Shown: positions 17,308-26,841 of the stretch, in pieces
Numbering within the stretch: position 1 is the stretch's first letter
Layout: each line of letters begins with the position of its first letter
Assembly (NCBI RefSeq): GCF_002165575.1
Contig: NZ_MXQF01000002.1
Location: 1-64,000, forward strand
DNA: 64,000 nt
From: Pseudoalteromonas sp. A601
GTDB taxonomy: Bacteria; Pseudomonadota; Gammaproteobacteria; Enterobacterales; Alteromonadaceae
Reading direction: 5' to 3'
The notes under the pieces: model-generated
Told to the model about the DNA's origin: nothing
The model's input: the letters and a program-made list of their open reading frames with translations, nothing else
Databases searched by the model: none
Translations under genes and position numbers: made by a program

Positions 17308-17961
17308 TTACTTCATAAAACCGGCTTGAGCTAATAAGCTCATTGAAATATCTGAACCTGCAGGTAGTTCTGCACCTTTGATCAAGCGCTCTAAATAACG
17401 GGCTATTTGATCAACTTCTAAGTTTACTTGAGTGCCTACTTTAAAGTCAGCAATCGTTGTTTGTTCTGCTGTATGAGGAACGATAGTGAGCTTAAATTTA
17501 TTCCCCTCAACAGCGTTAACCGTTAAGCTAATACCGTCAACACACACCGAGCCCTTATAAGGTATATACTTCATTAGCTCAGCATCTGTTGTAAGCCAAT
17601 ACTCTGTTGCACGTGCATTTGCTGTGATGCTGGTAATTGTAGCAATACCGTCAACATGCCCAGAAACTAGATGGCCGCCCAAACGAGATACTGGCTGCAT
17701 GGCTTTTTCAAGATTAACTTTTTGCCCTTGTTGATAATGTGCAAACCCCGTTAGGCTGATTGTTTCATTAGATAAATCAGCATTAAAGCCATCTTGGTGT
17801 TTTTCAACTACGGTTAAACACACGCCATTGGTGGCAATGCTATCGCCGAGTTTAACATCCGACATATCTAAGTCATTGCTTTGAATTCGTATAGCTAAAT
17901 CGCCTTGGGTTTTTCGCAAATTGCTAATGACCCCAGTTGCTTCAATAATACCAGTAAACAT
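17308..17961 (-). CDS. ribE: Riboflavin synthase (alpha subunit)
   Basis: The 217-residue enzyme dismutates two lumazine molecules to riboflavin. It has two lumazine-binding barrels, the first opening MFTGIIEATG and the second near residue 98 with SGHVDG. The N-terminal MFTGII is nearly invariant in the family and fixes the start at 17959-17961, with GAGAG 8 bases upstream; the frame extends further but that part overlaps ribD. It is also called RibC in some species. Confidence 0.95.
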   Translation of the reverse strand: MFTGIIEATGVISNLRKTQGDLAIRIQSNDLDMSDVKLGDSIATNGVCLTVVEKHQDGFNADLSNETISLTGFAHYQQGQKVNLEKAMQPVSRLGGHLVSGHVDGIATITSITANARATEYWLTTDAELMKYIPYKGSVCVDGISLTVNAVEGNKFKLTIVPHTAEQTTIADFKVGTQVNLEVDQIARYLERLIKGAELPAGSDISMSLLAQAGFMK

Positions 17962-17983
17962 AGTGGTTACTCTCAATAATAAG

Positions 17984-19108
17984 TTAAGACGATTTCGTTG
18001 TCGCAATGTCGGCGATAATACGGATATCTTCGCCCACACATGCACATTCTTTGATAGCGAGGTTAATAGTATCTTGCATACTAGTCAGCGTTGCAAAGTT
18101 TAGTAAACTTTTCGCGTCATTTCCTAATAATTTAGGCGCAAGATAAACTACAAACTCATCAATTAAATTTTGTTCAGTCATCGCACCAGCAAGGGTTGCA
18201 CCTGCTTCTAACCAAATAGAGTTTATTTGTTGTTGTGCTAATAATTTTAGTGCCACTAATAAATCTACTTTTTTTTCTTTTTCAGGCACTACAATATGCT
18301 TAACGTAATGTGGCCATTGTTTAGATTTATCAAGCTTTGTGGTGAGGATTAATATTTCACCTTCAATGCTAAAAAGCGCTAAGTCAGGGGTTAACCTGTT
18401 CTGTGAATCAACAATAACGCGAATAGGTTGACGCAGTGGAAGCGTTGTTGGTCGCTTTTGCGGTAATTCATTTTGACGTACGTTTAATTTCGCATCATCA
18501 ATTATCACGGTGTCAGCGCCAGTTAAAATCGCGCAACTTTGTGCACGGAATAACTGCACATCTTGGCGCGCTTTAGTAGAGGTTATCCATTTACTTCGGC
18601 CATTTTGCAATGCCGTTTTACCATCAAGACTGGCTGCCATTTTGCACGTTACAAATGGCAGCCCCCGCTCCATACGTTTTAGAAAGCCACGATTTAATAA
18701 CCGGGCTTGTGGTTCAAGTAAACCCGATGCGACCTCAATGCCTGCATCCGCTAAAATGGCTAATCCCTTCCCCGCTACTTGCGGGTTAGGATCGACCATT
18801 GCGGCGATCACTTTACGTACTCCAGCGTTTTTTAAACCTTCGGCACACGGTGGTGTTCGGCCAAAATGGCTACATGGTTCAAGCGTAACGTAGGCGATAG
18901 CCCCTTTTGCCTGCTCCCCTGCCATTGCTAAAGCATTTACTTCAGCATGGCCTTGCCCTGCTAATTGATGAAAACCTTCACCCACAATCTCCCCATTTTT
19001 AACTAATACACAACCAACGTTAGGATTGGGGGTTGTCGTAAAACGGCCACGCTTTGCCAGCTCAATAGCGCGGCTCATATAAAAGTGGTCTTGCTCTGTG
19101 AATTGCAT
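17984..19108 (-). CDS. ribD: Bifunctional riboflavin deaminase/reductase RibD
   Basis: The 374-residue enzyme deaminates and then reduces the pyrimidine intermediate of riboflavin synthesis. The N-terminal cytidine-deaminase-like domain has the zinc ligands H54 (HAEVNAL, with E56), C79 (PCSHFGRTPPC) and C88. The C-terminal NADPH reductase domain begins near 148 (VTCKMAASLDGK). It follows nrdR by 1 base, and ribE starts 22 bases after its stop. nrdR-ribD-ribE is a common gammaproteobacterial order. Confidence 0.95.
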   Translation of the reverse strand: MQFTEQDHFYMSRAIELAKRGRFTTTPNPNVGCVLVKNGEIVGEGFHQLAGQGHAEVNALAMAGEQAKGAIAYVTLEPCSHFGRTPPCAEGLKNAGVRKVIAAMVDPNPQVAGKGLAILADAGIEVASGLLEPQARLLNRGFLKRMERGLPFVTCKMAASLDGKTALQNGRSKWITSTKARQDVQLFRAQSCAILTGADTVIIDDAKLNVRQNELPQKRPTTLPLRQPIRVIVDSQNRLTPDLALFSIEGEILILTTKLDKSKQWPHYVKHIVVPEKEKKVDLLVALKLLAQQQINSIWLEAGATLAGAMTEQNLIDEFVVYLAPKLLGNDAKSLLNFATLTSMQDTINLAIKECACVGEDIRIIADIATTKSS

Positions 19109-19109
19109 A

Positions 19110-19559
19110 CTAATCGCCTAAACGCGCTATTTCTTCGCCAAACTCACGTATATCTTCAAACGAGCGATACACAGATGCAAAGCGAACATAAGCTACTTTA
19201 TCGAGTTTTTTTAATGACTCCATAATGCATTCACCAATTAAGTGACTCGAAATTTCACGTTCTCCGGTGGCACGTAGCTGGGATTTAATAATATTGACCA
19301 CTTCATCTACTTGCTCAGTGCTAACAGGGCGTTTTTCTAGCGCTCGGTGTAAGCCATTGAGCAGTTTGTCTTCGTTGAATGGTTCGCGGCTGCCATCTTG
19401 CTTTATTACTCTTGGCATCACCAATTCAGCCCCTTCAAAAGTGGTAAAGCGCTCATGGCATTCATTGCATTCACGGCGACGGCGAACTTGGTGACCACCA
19501 CCAACTAAACGTGAATCTATCACTTTGGTATCTTTTGCGGTGCAAAATGGACAATGCAT
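19110..19559 (-). CDS. nrdR: Transcriptional repressor NrdR
   Basis: The 149-residue Zn-ribbon/ATP-cone repressor controls ribonucleotide reductase genes according to ATP/dATP levels. The zinc ribbon uses C3, C6, C31 and C34 (MHCPFC and CNEC), followed by RFTTFE. The ATP-cone ([16 protein letters not shown]) covers about 50-140. I start at the ATG at 19557-19559, giving the same length as E. coli NrdR; the frame runs 7 codons further upstream without an ATG. It is the first gene of the rib operon. Confidence 0.95.
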   Translation of the reverse strand: MHCPFCTAKDTKVIDSRLVGGGHQVRRRRECNECHERFTTFEGAELVMPRVIKQDGSREPFNEDKLLNGLHRALEKRPVSTEQVDEVVNIIKSQLRATGEREISSHLIGECIMESLKKLDKVAYVRFASVYRSFEDIREFGEEIARLGD

Positions 19560-19583
19560 AGGTGTCTGCTTCCGATTCAAAAA

Positions 19584-19612
19584 ACTAAAAAGGCCGCTTA
19601 TGGGCGGCCTTT
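19584..19612 (-). terminator. Rho-independent terminator after glyA
   Basis: On the minus strand the arms AGGCCGC and GCGGCCT (19604-19610 and 19591-19597) with a 6-base loop are followed by T runs. It separates glyA from nrdR. Confidence 0.85.
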
Positions 19613-19675
19613 ATAATAACAAAAAACATCGCTCTTGTTATCTAAATTACTGTTTATATACTTAAACTAATTAGA

Positions 19676-20932
19676 TTAAGCGTAAACAGGTAATTTTTTA
19701 CAGATAGCTTGAACTTTCTCTTTTACTTGCGCTTGTACAGACTCATCATTGATGTTGTCTAGTACGTCACAAATCCAACCAGCAAGCTCTTTTGATTCAG
19801 CTTCTTTAAAGCCACGACGAGTGATTGCAGGTGAACCAATACGTAGGCCTGAAGTAACAAACGGTGAACGCGGATCGTTTGGTACCGAGTTTTTATTTAC
19901 GGTGATATTAGCATTACCAAGCGCTGCGTCAGCATCTTTACCAGTGATGTCTTTATCGATTAAATCAAGTAAGAACAAGTGGTTCTCTGTTTTATCAGAT
20001 ACGATTTTATAGCCGCGCTCTTGCATTACTGCAACCATAGCTTGGGCATTTTTAACAACTTGTGTTTGGTATTCTTTAAATTCAGGTTGAAGTGCTTCTT
20101 TAAATGCCACTGCTTTTGCAGCAATGATATGGCATAAAGGACCACCTTGGCCACCAGGGAATACTGCGCTGTTAAGCTTTTTGTAGATAGCTTCATCGCC
20201 ACATGCAGAAATGATCAAACCACCACGTGGGCCTGCTAATGTTTTGTGCGTCGTTGTTGTTACAACGTGAGCATGAGGAACTGGGCTTGGGTAAACACCT
20301 GCAGCGATTAAACCTGCAACGTGAGCCATATCTACAAATAAGTAGGCACCGACTTTATCAGCTATCTCACGGAATTTAGCCCAATCAACGATACCAGAGT
20401 ATGCTGAGAAGCCACCGATAATCATTTTTGGTTTGTGTTCAAGTGCTAACGCTTCAACTTGAGCGTAATCGATTTCGCCAGTCGCTTCATCTAGTCCGTA
20501 TTGGATTGCATTGTAAAGTTTACCTGAGAAACTTACATGTGAACCATGCGTTAAGTGACCACCATGAGCTAAGCTCATACCTAGCACTGTATCGCCAGCT
20601 TCTAAAAGCGCTAAAAAAACAGCTGCATTCGCTTGTGAACCCGCATGTGGTTGTACGTTTGCGTAATCAGAACCAAATAATTCGTTTGCACGGTCAATAG
20701 CCAATTGCTCAACCACGTCAACGTGCTCACAACCACCGTAGTAACGCTTGCCCGGGTAGCCTTCTGCATATTTATTTGTAAGCTGTGATCCCTGCGCTTC
20801 AAGTACGCGTGGGCTACAGTAGTTTTCAGAGGCAATTAACTCAATGTGCTCTTCTTGACGTGCAGTTTCTTTATTGATTGCTGCAAATAACTCTGGATCA
20901 AAATCCGAAATATTCATGCTACGTTCTAACAT
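19676..20932 (-). CDS. glyA: Serine hydroxymethyltransferase
   Basis: The 418-residue PLP enzyme interconverts serine and glycine and supplies one-carbon units as methylene-THF. The PLP lysine is K230 in [14 protein letters not shown]. The N terminus (MLERSMN...[14 protein letters not shown]) aligns with E. coli GlyA (417 residues). AGGAG stands 5 bases before the ATG. It is monocistronic between a promoter at 20976-21004 and a terminator. Confidence 0.97.
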   Translation of the reverse strand: MLERSMNISDFDPELFAAINKETARQEEHIELIASENYCSPRVLEAQGSQLTNKYAEGYPGKRYYGGCEHVDVVEQLAIDRANELFGSDYANVQPHAGSQANAAVFLALLEAGDTVLGMSLAHGGHLTHGSHVSFSGKLYNAIQYGLDEATGEIDYAQVEALALEHKPKMIIGGFSAYSGIVDWAKFREIADKVGAYLFVDMAHVAGLIAAGVYPSPVPHAHVVTTTTHKTLAGPRGGLIISACGDEAIYKKLNSAVFPGGQGGPLCHIIAAKAVAFKEALQPEFKEYQTQVVKNAQAMVAVMQERGYKIVSDKTENHLFLLDLIDKDITGKDADAALGNANITVNKNSVPNDPRSPFVTSGLRIGSPAITRRGFKEAESKELAGWICDVLDNINDESVQAQVKEKVQAICKKLPVYA

Positions 20933-20975
20933 GGGGGCTCCTAGGGCAACGTGTATGGTATTTTTGAAAGGCTGA

Positions 20976-21004
20976 ATTATACGCTGAAAACGTCAATTTG
21001 CCTA
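20976..21004 (-). promoter_or_regulatory. Promoter candidate for glyA
   Basis: On the minus strand there is a -35 TAGGCA (20999-21004), a 17-base spacer and a perfect -10 TATAAT (20976-20981). I see no clear PurR box or glycine riboswitch. Confidence 0.5.
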
Positions 21005-21192
21005 TGCTCTTATCTTGAACATATTTAAACAGGGATTGAAATTAATTCACAGTGTTTTTGTAATGATATTTTTTTATAGAAACATAAAAATTACTAATAA
21101 ACAAAACGATCAGACATTTATAATTTAAATATGTTAATAAATTGCTTTGGCTTCTACTTAAGGTACAATCAATAATTAAGTTACAGTCAAGG

Positions 21193-21576
21193 ATGATGGT
21201 ACGAAGTATTATGATCGCTAAACCTATATATGAATCAATTCCCTATTTAACCTTTCTCTTTGGTGCAGGTTGTTTACTTATCGGTAATTCTTTTATTAGC
21301 ACTTTATTGGGCATTATGATGTTTTTTTATGGTGCGAATATCTGGCGTTTACGCTCAAACGCGCGCCGTGTTGATCATAAAGTAAATCGAATCAGAGTTA
21401 AAAAACACTATTACTACTATGAATTCAAACCTTTTATATTACTCACATTTGGTTTATTGATAATACGTTGGGTGCCACATCAATTAGCAACTATTGCTGG
21501 GGTAATCATTTGCTTAATTGCGCTATTAATTTTAGCTCTTCGAGTATTAAACAGGCGTTCCCGCTCTATGGTTTAA
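21193..21576 (+). CDS. Uncharacterised small membrane protein
   Basis: The protein has 127 residues if started at the ATG at 21193; ATGs at 21196 and 21211 are also possible, and the frame continues back to a TTG at 21142. I do not recognise it. Two hydrophobic hairpins (about 12-52 and 80-121) flank a very basic, tyrosine-rich cytoplasmic stretch (RLRSNARRVDHKVNRIRVKKHYYYY). It is divergent from glyA, with a TATAAT at 21119-21124 upstream. It converges on the sugar transporter gene. No function is proposed. Confidence 0.65.
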   Translation: MMVRSIMIAKPIYESIPYLTFLFGAGCLLIGNSFISTLLGIMMFFYGANIWRLRSNARRVDHKVNRIRVKKHYYYYEFKPFILLTFGLLIIRWVPHQLATIAGVIICLIALLILALRVLNRRSRSMV

Positions 21577-21597
21577 TATGCTAGCTTTATAGACCAA

Positions 21598-21624
21598 GAA
21601 AAAGCGCGGAATAAACCGCGCTCT
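21598..21624 (-). terminator. Rho-independent terminator after the sugar transporter gene
   Basis: The arms AGCGCGG (21603-21609) and CCGCGCT (21616-21622) with a 6-base loop lie in front of a T run on the minus strand. It may also slow transcription arriving from the convergent membrane-protein gene. Confidence 0.7.
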
Positions 21625-21650
21625 TGGGAGCTTACAAACTTTCTTAGCTA

Positions 21651-21683
21651 ACTTTACTCTCGCTAAAACTTTACTCTCGCTAA
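21651..21683. repeat. Two adjacent copies of a 16-bp sequence
   Basis: ACTTTACTCTCGCTAA occurs at 21651-21666 and again at 21668-21683, a 17-base-period duplication in the 3' untranslated region of the sugar transporter gene. It is probably a slippage product. Confidence 0.6.
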
Positions 21684-21705
21684 CCTTGCTGTCACCAGTT
21701 CCTCT

Positions 21706-23007
21706 CTATTTCCAACTTCTCATTTTATGACCCTTCAAAGCATAGAATAAGATGAATATATAACTTGGAATCATCACAACATAAGCACCTTGCGGGCCAA
21801 GACCAACGACATTTCCTAGACCAATCAATAATGGGCCTAACGCGCCACCAGCAATACCCATAATCAATAAGCCAGAAGCAGTGCCCGTTAAGCGCCCAAG
21901 CCCTGTCAGCGCTAAAGGCCAAATAGCAGGCCACACCATGGCATTCGCAAAGCCAAGTAATGCGATACATAAAAGTGGGTCTGGTAATTCAGGTCCGCCA
22001 AACGGTACTAATAATAAGTTAGCAATAATAAATGATTCATTACTACCTAGCACAACAGCAAGCACAGTGACAATACCTGCAACTCCAGACATAACAAGTG
22101 CATTTTGCTGCGACATAAAACGTGGAATAAGGGCTATACCAATGGCGTAACCAATTAACATACACGCCATAGTGTATGAGGTCATTACAGAGTAGTCGGC
22201 TACACCTATTTGTAACGCATAAGAACCAATGGTATCCGCGGCAATCACTTCCACAGCCACGTACAGTGCGATACCTATTACACCAAATACTAGGTGAGGA
22301 TGTTGTAAGGCTTCTTTTACTTCTCCTTTGCCACTGCCTTCAGACTCTTCGAAGACTAAATCAGGTAATGGTGCAAATTTAGCAAAGAGTGCAAACAATA
22401 GAATAAAGCCAGCAATAGCTAGGTAAGGCAAGATTAAACTGTTCGCCATCGCATCTTTTTGTACTTGCGATAATTGCTCTCCGTCAGCGACAACACCACT
22501 TACTACCACGGCAGCAAAAATCACAGGTACAATTACACCTGCAAATTTATTTAATAAGCCCATAATACAAACACGTACGGCAGCTGATTTCTCAGAACCC
22601 ATTTTTACCACATAAGGGTTAATCGCTGTTTGCAGGATTGTTTGTCCCACGCCAATCGTTAATTGAGCAAATAAGAATATTTCAATCATTTGCAGCTTTG
22701 CTGCAGGGATATACATTAATGCAGAAGCCGCCATAACGGCACAACCTATCGCCATCCCATTTTTATAGCCAACACGCTTAATAAGCATTGCAGATGGGAT
22801 ACCGGCAACCGTTACGGCAATATAAAATGAAGAGATAATAAACGAAGCTTGTAACGGAGATAACACCAACATTTGTTGTAAAAATGGAGTAATTGCACCA
22901 TTAAGCCAGGTTATACACCCTAAAATAAAGAACATTGATCCTGCCAATGTCATTGGCAGCCAAATACTATGCTTCGTATTTGCTTCACACTCGACGGTTG
23001 CTTCCAT
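21706..23007 (-). CDS. FucP/GluP-type sugar MFS symporter
   Basis: This 433-residue, 12-helix transporter belongs to the fucose/glucose-galactose (FHS) branch of the major facilitator superfamily. It shows FFILGCITWLNGAITPFLQ in helix 1, GxGQTILQTAINPYV in helix 4 and GLLNKFAG, features of proton- or sodium-coupled hexose or N-acetylglucosamine carriers (GluP, NagP). The exact sugar cannot be read from sequence. It is a single-gene unit with no sugar-catabolic genes nearby. A near-perfect LacI-family operator 126 bases upstream of the ATG indicates sugar-responsive repression by a regulator encoded elsewhere. Confidence 0.85.
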   Translation of the reverse strand: MEATVECEANTKHSIWLPMTLAGSMFFILGCITWLNGAITPFLQQMLVLSPLQASFIISSFYIAVTVAGIPSAMLIKRVGYKNGMAIGCAVMAASALMYIPAAKLQMIEIFLFAQLTIGVGQTILQTAINPYVVKMGSEKSAAVRVCIMGLLNKFAGVIVPVIFAAVVVSGVVADGEQLSQVQKDAMANSLILPYLAIAGFILLFALFAKFAPLPDLVFEESEGSGKGEVKEALQHPHLVFGVIGIALYVAVEVIAADTIGSYALQIGVADYSVMTSYTMACMLIGYAIGIALIPRFMSQQNALVMSGVAGIVTVLAVVLGSNESFIIANLLLVPFGGPELPDPLLCIALLGFANAMVWPAIWPLALTGLGRLTGTASGLLIMGIAGGALGPLLIGLGNVVGLGPQGAYVVMIPSYIFILFYALKGHKMRSWK

Positions 23008-23054
23008 AGTTTTATCTCACCAGTTTTTTAATTAATTATTTTAGCTTTGAACTC

Positions 23055-23060
23055 ATTATA
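23055..23060 (-). promoter_or_regulatory. -10 element candidate for the sugar transporter gene
   Basis: On the minus strand there is a TATAAT, with a TTGCAG at 23080-23085 that would be a -35 at a long 19-base spacing. It lies between the operator and the ATG. Confidence 0.4.
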
Positions 23061-23132
23061 TTTATCTAAAATCCAGCCACTGCAAACTAAAATCATTTTT
23101 TTCACAATAAATTAATCATACACCAACAAAAA

Positions 23133-23146
23133 TGACAGCGCTATCA
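23133..23146. promoter_or_regulatory. LacI-family operator upstream of the sugar transporter
   Basis: TGACAGCGCTATCA is an even palindrome with the AGCGCT centre that marks LacI-family operators. It breaks symmetry at only one base pair and is extended symmetrically by AAAA and TTTT to 23129-23150. It lies in the 317-base gap between the transporter and the DUF1289 gene, which otherwise holds only the promoter candidate. Confidence 0.7.
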
Positions 23147-23324
23147 TTTTACATTAAAGTTACTCATAAACGACTTCCACTGCAGCTTAAAACAGAAAAT
23201 AAACAATTATTTACAATAATTCAGATGAATTCTGGAATTATATTTTTGAAAAGTTTATATCGTGCACAAAAGAATTTGCTCAAAGAATATGTTGATTAGC
23301 TCATCCTGAGCGTCGTTAGAGTCG

Positions 23325-23513
23325 TTATTTTTTTGCTGCAGCTTTACGCGCTTGGCATGTTGCAAGTATTTTTTTCTGTCGGCTGATTGAAGCGCTATGC
23401 CATTCAAGTATTTCCTCAAGGCTGCGAAAACAGCCAATACAAATATCTCTACTATCTAAGCAGCAACACCTAACGCAGGGATTTTTCGGATAAAATTCAT
23501 TATCATCACGCAA
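23325..23513 (-). CDS. DUF1289-family small cysteine-rich protein
   Basis: The 62-residue protein matches the DUF1289 pattern: NPCVRCCCLDSRDICIGCFRSLEEILEW (11-38) has four of the expected cysteines and the conserved ending CxGCxRxxxEIxxW. The role is unknown; the cysteine spacing suggests metal or Fe-S binding. The start is a TTG at 23511-23513 preceded by a G-rich stretch; no better ATG exists. The 167 bases upstream, before the MscS gene ends, hold nothing I can name. Confidence 0.75.
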   Translation of the reverse strand: MRDDNEFYPKNPCVRCCCLDSRDICIGCFRSLEEILEWHSASISRQKKILATCQARKAAAKK

Positions 23514-23680
23514 ACTAACCCCCCACTATTCACAATTAAGTTTACCTAACTTTAGTTTGAATTAAGTCATGTGTCAGTTAAATCGTCTGCATCAATGCGT
23601 GTAAATTAGTATTAAGGTTAAGTAAAAAGTACATTATACAAAGCGCATGCAGGCATACGCTTTGTATCTATTAAGCGAGT

Positions 23681-24592
23681 TTAATCTTGGCTATCCTGTT
23701 TGTGACTAATCATGGCATCGAGTTTTTCACCCCCTTTTATACCAAAATCAAGCGTGCGAATTGGGAATGGAATACTGATATCAGCTTCTGCTAATGCTTG
23801 TTTAACGGCAACAACCGCTTTGTGCCTTACGGTCATAAAATCAGCTTCGCCGGGGTATTTTATCCAAAACCATACTAATAAATTAACGCTGCTATCGCCA
23901 AATCCTTCAGCGTATACAGCCGTTTCGTCTTGCTTAATCACAAAATCGAACTCATTGATTTTTTTAACTATCGCTTCAGCAGCTTGCTCTGGGTCGTCGC
24001 CATACGAAATGCCTACCGGTACTTCGATTCGGCGAACACCTAAGGTGCTGTAATTACGTAACACATTGCGAAAAAGGATCTTGTTAGGCACTAGAATTAA
24101 TTGGCCATAAAAATTTTCAATCAGGGTATTACGTAAGTTAATTGATTTAACCGTACCAAAAGCATTATCGGTTTTAATGACATCGCCCGTTTTAAAGGGT
24201 TTTCGAATACCCATGGCGATGCCAGCAATGAGATTTTCGGTCATATCCTGAAACGCAAAACCAATCGCTAAACCAACAATACCGGCACCTGCAAGCAATG
24301 AAGTAACCGTGCCTTTTAACCCCATAAAATCTAGAGCAATAAATACCCCAACACATAAGACGACCATCTTGAAGATGGAAGCCATTAAATCGGCTATTTG
24401 CTTGGAGTCTAACGATCTGCGTAAAACCTTACGCACCATGGAACCTAAAAAGCGCGCAAGAATTGAAAATACAATGGCAATCAGTACTGCGACGATAAAG
24501 TTAGGAATATGACTTATAACAATATCAAACCAGCCTCCGAGCTTTTCTTCGATAAGCTTTTCGGCTTCACTAATTGAAGGGATATTTAGCAT
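23681..24592 (-). CDS. mscS: Small-conductance mechanosensitive channel, MscS family
   Basis: The 303-residue inner-membrane channel gates under membrane tension to release solutes on hypo-osmotic shock. Helices lie at about 28-52, 66-88 and 95-128; the pore helix shows the Gly/Ala packing pattern GLAIGFAFQDMTENLIAGI. The beta domain (GDVIKTDNAFGTVKSINLRNT) and the C-terminal alpha/beta domain follow. The length is close to E. coli MscS (286). It is monocistronic; the yaaA terminator lies upstream. Confidence 0.92.
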   Translation of the reverse strand: MLNIPSISEAEKLIEEKLGGWFDIVISHIPNFIVAVLIAIVFSILARFLGSMVRKVLRRSLDSKQIADLMASIFKMVVLCVGVFIALDFMGLKGTVTSLLAGAGIVGLAIGFAFQDMTENLIAGIAMGIRKPFKTGDVIKTDNAFGTVKSINLRNTLIENFYGQLILVPNKILFRNVLRNYSTLGVRRIEVPVGISYGDDPEQAAEAIVKKINEFDFVIKQDETAVYAEGFGDSSVNLLVWFWIKYPGEADFMTVRHKAVVAVKQALAEADISIPFPIRTLDFGIKGGEKLDAMISHKQDSQD

Positions 24593-24650
24593 GATTGATC
24601 CTGAAAACTATTATTTAATAATCAGGTCATTGCAAAATAAACGCCAAAAA

Positions 24651-24677
24651 TAAAAAACCACGCATTTGCGTGGTTTA
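24651..24677 (-). terminator. Rho-independent terminator after yaaA
   Basis: The arms AAACCACGC (24655-24663) and GCGTGGTTT (24668-24676) with a 4-base loop are followed on the minus strand by a long T run. Confidence 0.88.
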
Positions 24678-24696
24678 TTTAAAGCTTAAATGTCGC

Positions 24697-25476
24697 TTAA
24701 TTTTGCTCGTCGCGTAAAAATACAGGCTCAAGTTCTTTAGTTGTGGCTTCTTCACTAAAATAGTAACCATCCACTGTAAACTGTTTCAGTTGGCTCAATT
24801 GAGTTACTTTATTTTCGATAATATAACGAGCCATTAAGCCGCGCGCTTTTTTGGCGTAAAAGCTGATAATTTTGTATTGACCATTTTTACAGTCTTTGAA
24901 ATGTGGTGTGATGATTTGCGCAGATAAGGTTTTTTTATCAACCGCTTTAAAATACTCATTAGATGCAAGGTTGACTAAGTATTGACTATCTTGCTGAGCT
25001 AAAACTGTATTTAACTTCTTGGCAATAATACTGCCCCAAAATTCATATAAGTTTTTACCACGGCTATTATCAAGCTTAGTACCCATTTCAAGACGATATG
25101 CTTGCATTAAATCTAGCGGCTTTAACAGCCCATAAAGGCCCGACAAAATACGTAAATGGTTTTGTGCGTAGTCAAGTTGCTCAGCAGTTAGTGTATCTGC
25201 CGCTAAACCGCCGTATACATCACCGTTAAAAGCGAGTACCGCTTGTTTAGCATTTTGTTCAGTAAACGGCTGCGCCCATTCACTAAAACGGGCAGCATTG
25301 AGCCCTGCTAGCTTATCGCTGATTTTCATTAAGCTACTAATTTGTGCAGGTGTAAGCTCACGGCACACGCTCATCAGCTCTTCACTGTGCTCTAGCAGCT
25401 CAGGATAACTGAATTTCTCTGTAGTAGGTTGGCTTTCAAAATCTAAATTTTTTGCAGGTGAAATAACAGTGATCAT
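24697..25476 (-). CDS. yaaA: Peroxide stress protein YaaA (DUF328/UPF0246)
   Basis: The 259-residue cytoplasmic protein belongs to the YaaA family, which in E. coli limits free iron during hydrogen peroxide stress and has a DNA-binding fold. Typical signatures are [14 protein letters not shown] at the N terminus, FNGDVYGGL near 85, [17 protein letters not shown] near 110 and [11 protein letters not shown] near 205. It is divergent from the transaldolase gene, as in many gammaproteobacteria. No OxyR site is obvious to me. Confidence 0.93.
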   Translation of the reverse strand: MITVISPAKNLDFESQPTTEKFSYPELLEHSEELMSVCRELTPAQISSLMKISDKLAGLNAARFSEWAQPFTEQNAKQAVLAFNGDVYGGLAADTLTAEQLDYAQNHLRILSGLYGLLKPLDLMQAYRLEMGTKLDNSRGKNLYEFWGSIIAKKLNTVLAQQDSQYLVNLASNEYFKAVDKKTLSAQIITPHFKDCKNGQYKIISFYAKKARGLMARYIIENKVTQLSQLKQFTVDGYYFSEEATTKELEPVFLRDEQN

Positions 25477-25700
25477 AGTTAGCTATTGACTTGTAAATTA
25501 TTTAATGTCAATTTCAACATTAAATGAAACGAAATGCACGTTTTGTTTAGTCCTACCTTACTTTTGCGCGACAAAATTTGCGTTGCGCCTTCGTTCTTTA
25601 CTGATACGGACATATGACCTATCAAGCGCTGTCACAGTGTTGCAGTATAAGGTAGTTACAGTAGATTTTCTTTTAACTTGCTTGGAATGAGGAAAAGCAA

Positions 25701-26651
25701 ATGACTTCAGCTCTACAAAGGCTCAAACAACATTCTTCTATCGTAGCCGACACCGGCGATATTGAAGCGATAAAAAAACACCAACCAGAAGATGCGACTA
25801 CAAACCCATCTTTACTTCTTAAAGCCAGCGAGATCGAAGCGTATAAGCCTTATTTAGATAAAGCATTTAGCTATGCTAAAGAAACCGAGCAAGATGCCGC
25901 CAAACAACTTGAACTCGCTTGCGATTACTTTGCCGTATTATTGGGTAAAGAAATCAGCGAAATTGTACCGGGTTACATCTCTACCGAAGTTGACGCGCGT
26001 TTATCATTTGATACCCAAGCAACTATCGATAAAGCCCATACTTTACTTAGCCTGTATGAAAAAGAAGGCGTGAGCAAAGATAAAATTTTAATTAAAGTAG
26101 CTTCAACATGGGAAGGTATTAAAGCCGCTGAGCAACTAGAAAAAGAAGGCACTAAATGTAACCTTACTTTATTGTTTAGCGATGCCCAAGCACGCGCCTG
26201 TGCCGATGCAAACGTATTTTTAATCTCGCCGTTTGTGGGCCGTATTTTAGATTGGCATGTTGCTAACGGCATGGAAAAACCTACTGATCCGCTACAAGAT
26301 CCAGGTGTTCAATCTGTACGTAGCATTTTTGAATTTTACAAACGCCATGATTATAAAACCGTGGTTATGGGCGCAAGCTTCCGTAACACTGGCGAAATTA
26401 TCGCGCTAACGGGTTGTGATAAGCTAACTATTAGCCCTAACCTGTTAGAAGACTTAGGCAACCTTGAAGGCGCGCAAGAATATTTACTAGAAAGTGATAT
26501 TCCTAAAGAGCCAAAACCTGAGCCACTTACAGAATCGCAATTCCGCTGGTTGCATAACCAAGATGCCATGGCGACTGAAAAACTGGCTGAAGGTATTCGC
26601 TCATTTGCTGATGCGCAAGAGCAATTAGAGGCACGTTTTAAAGCGATGTAA
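25701..26651 (+). CDS. tal: Transaldolase
   Basis: The 316-residue enzyme of the non-oxidative pentose phosphate pathway transfers dihydroxyacetone units between sugar phosphates. The Schiff-base lysine is K132 in [12 protein letters not shown] and the acid/base aspartate is D17 in IVADTGD. Length and sequence match the TalA/TalB group. GAGGAAAAGCAA precedes the ATG. The 224-base gap to yaaA holds the divergent promoters; I see no convincing operator in it. Confidence 0.96.
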   Translation: MTSALQRLKQHSSIVADTGDIEAIKKHQPEDATTNPSLLLKASEIEAYKPYLDKAFSYAKETEQDAAKQLELACDYFAVLLGKEISEIVPGYISTEVDARLSFDTQATIDKAHTLLSLYEKEGVSKDKILIKVASTWEGIKAAEQLEKEGTKCNLTLLFSDAQARACADANVFLISPFVGRILDWHVANGMEKPTDPLQDPGVQSVRSIFEFYKRHDYKTVVMGASFRNTGEIIALTGCDKLTISPNLLEDLGNLEGAQEYLLESDIPKEPKPEPLTESQFRWLHNQDAMATEKLAEGIRSFADAQEQLEARFKAM

Positions 26652-26687
26652 CTCTTTAAAGATAAGTAAATAAACACTTACTGTATA

Positions 26688-26712
26688 AAACGCCACTCAT
26701 GTGGCGTTTTTT
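26688..26712 (+). terminator. Rho-independent terminator after tal
   Basis: The arms ACGCCAC (26690-26696) and GTGGCGT (26701-26707) with loop TCAT are followed by six T. Confidence 0.9.
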
Positions 26713-26841
26713 ATTTTCCCCGCGTATAGAATTTAATCTAGCCATCACATTTATGTAACATTACCGTCACTTTTTTATTCTATTTTAGTTTGGCCTGTGA
26801 TATAGGTATTTCCGAGGTTCAAAATTCAATAGGAGAAGTTC

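Noticed and set aside
23255..23437. Minus-strand frame of 60 codons overlapping the DUF1289 gene
   Set aside because: The overlapping frame 23325-23513 shows the DUF1289 cysteine pattern; this one is its shadow.
25505..25690. Plus-strand frame of 61 codons before the transaldolase gene
   Set aside because: It has no ribosome-binding site and unlikely composition, and it fills the promoter region between yaaA and tal.
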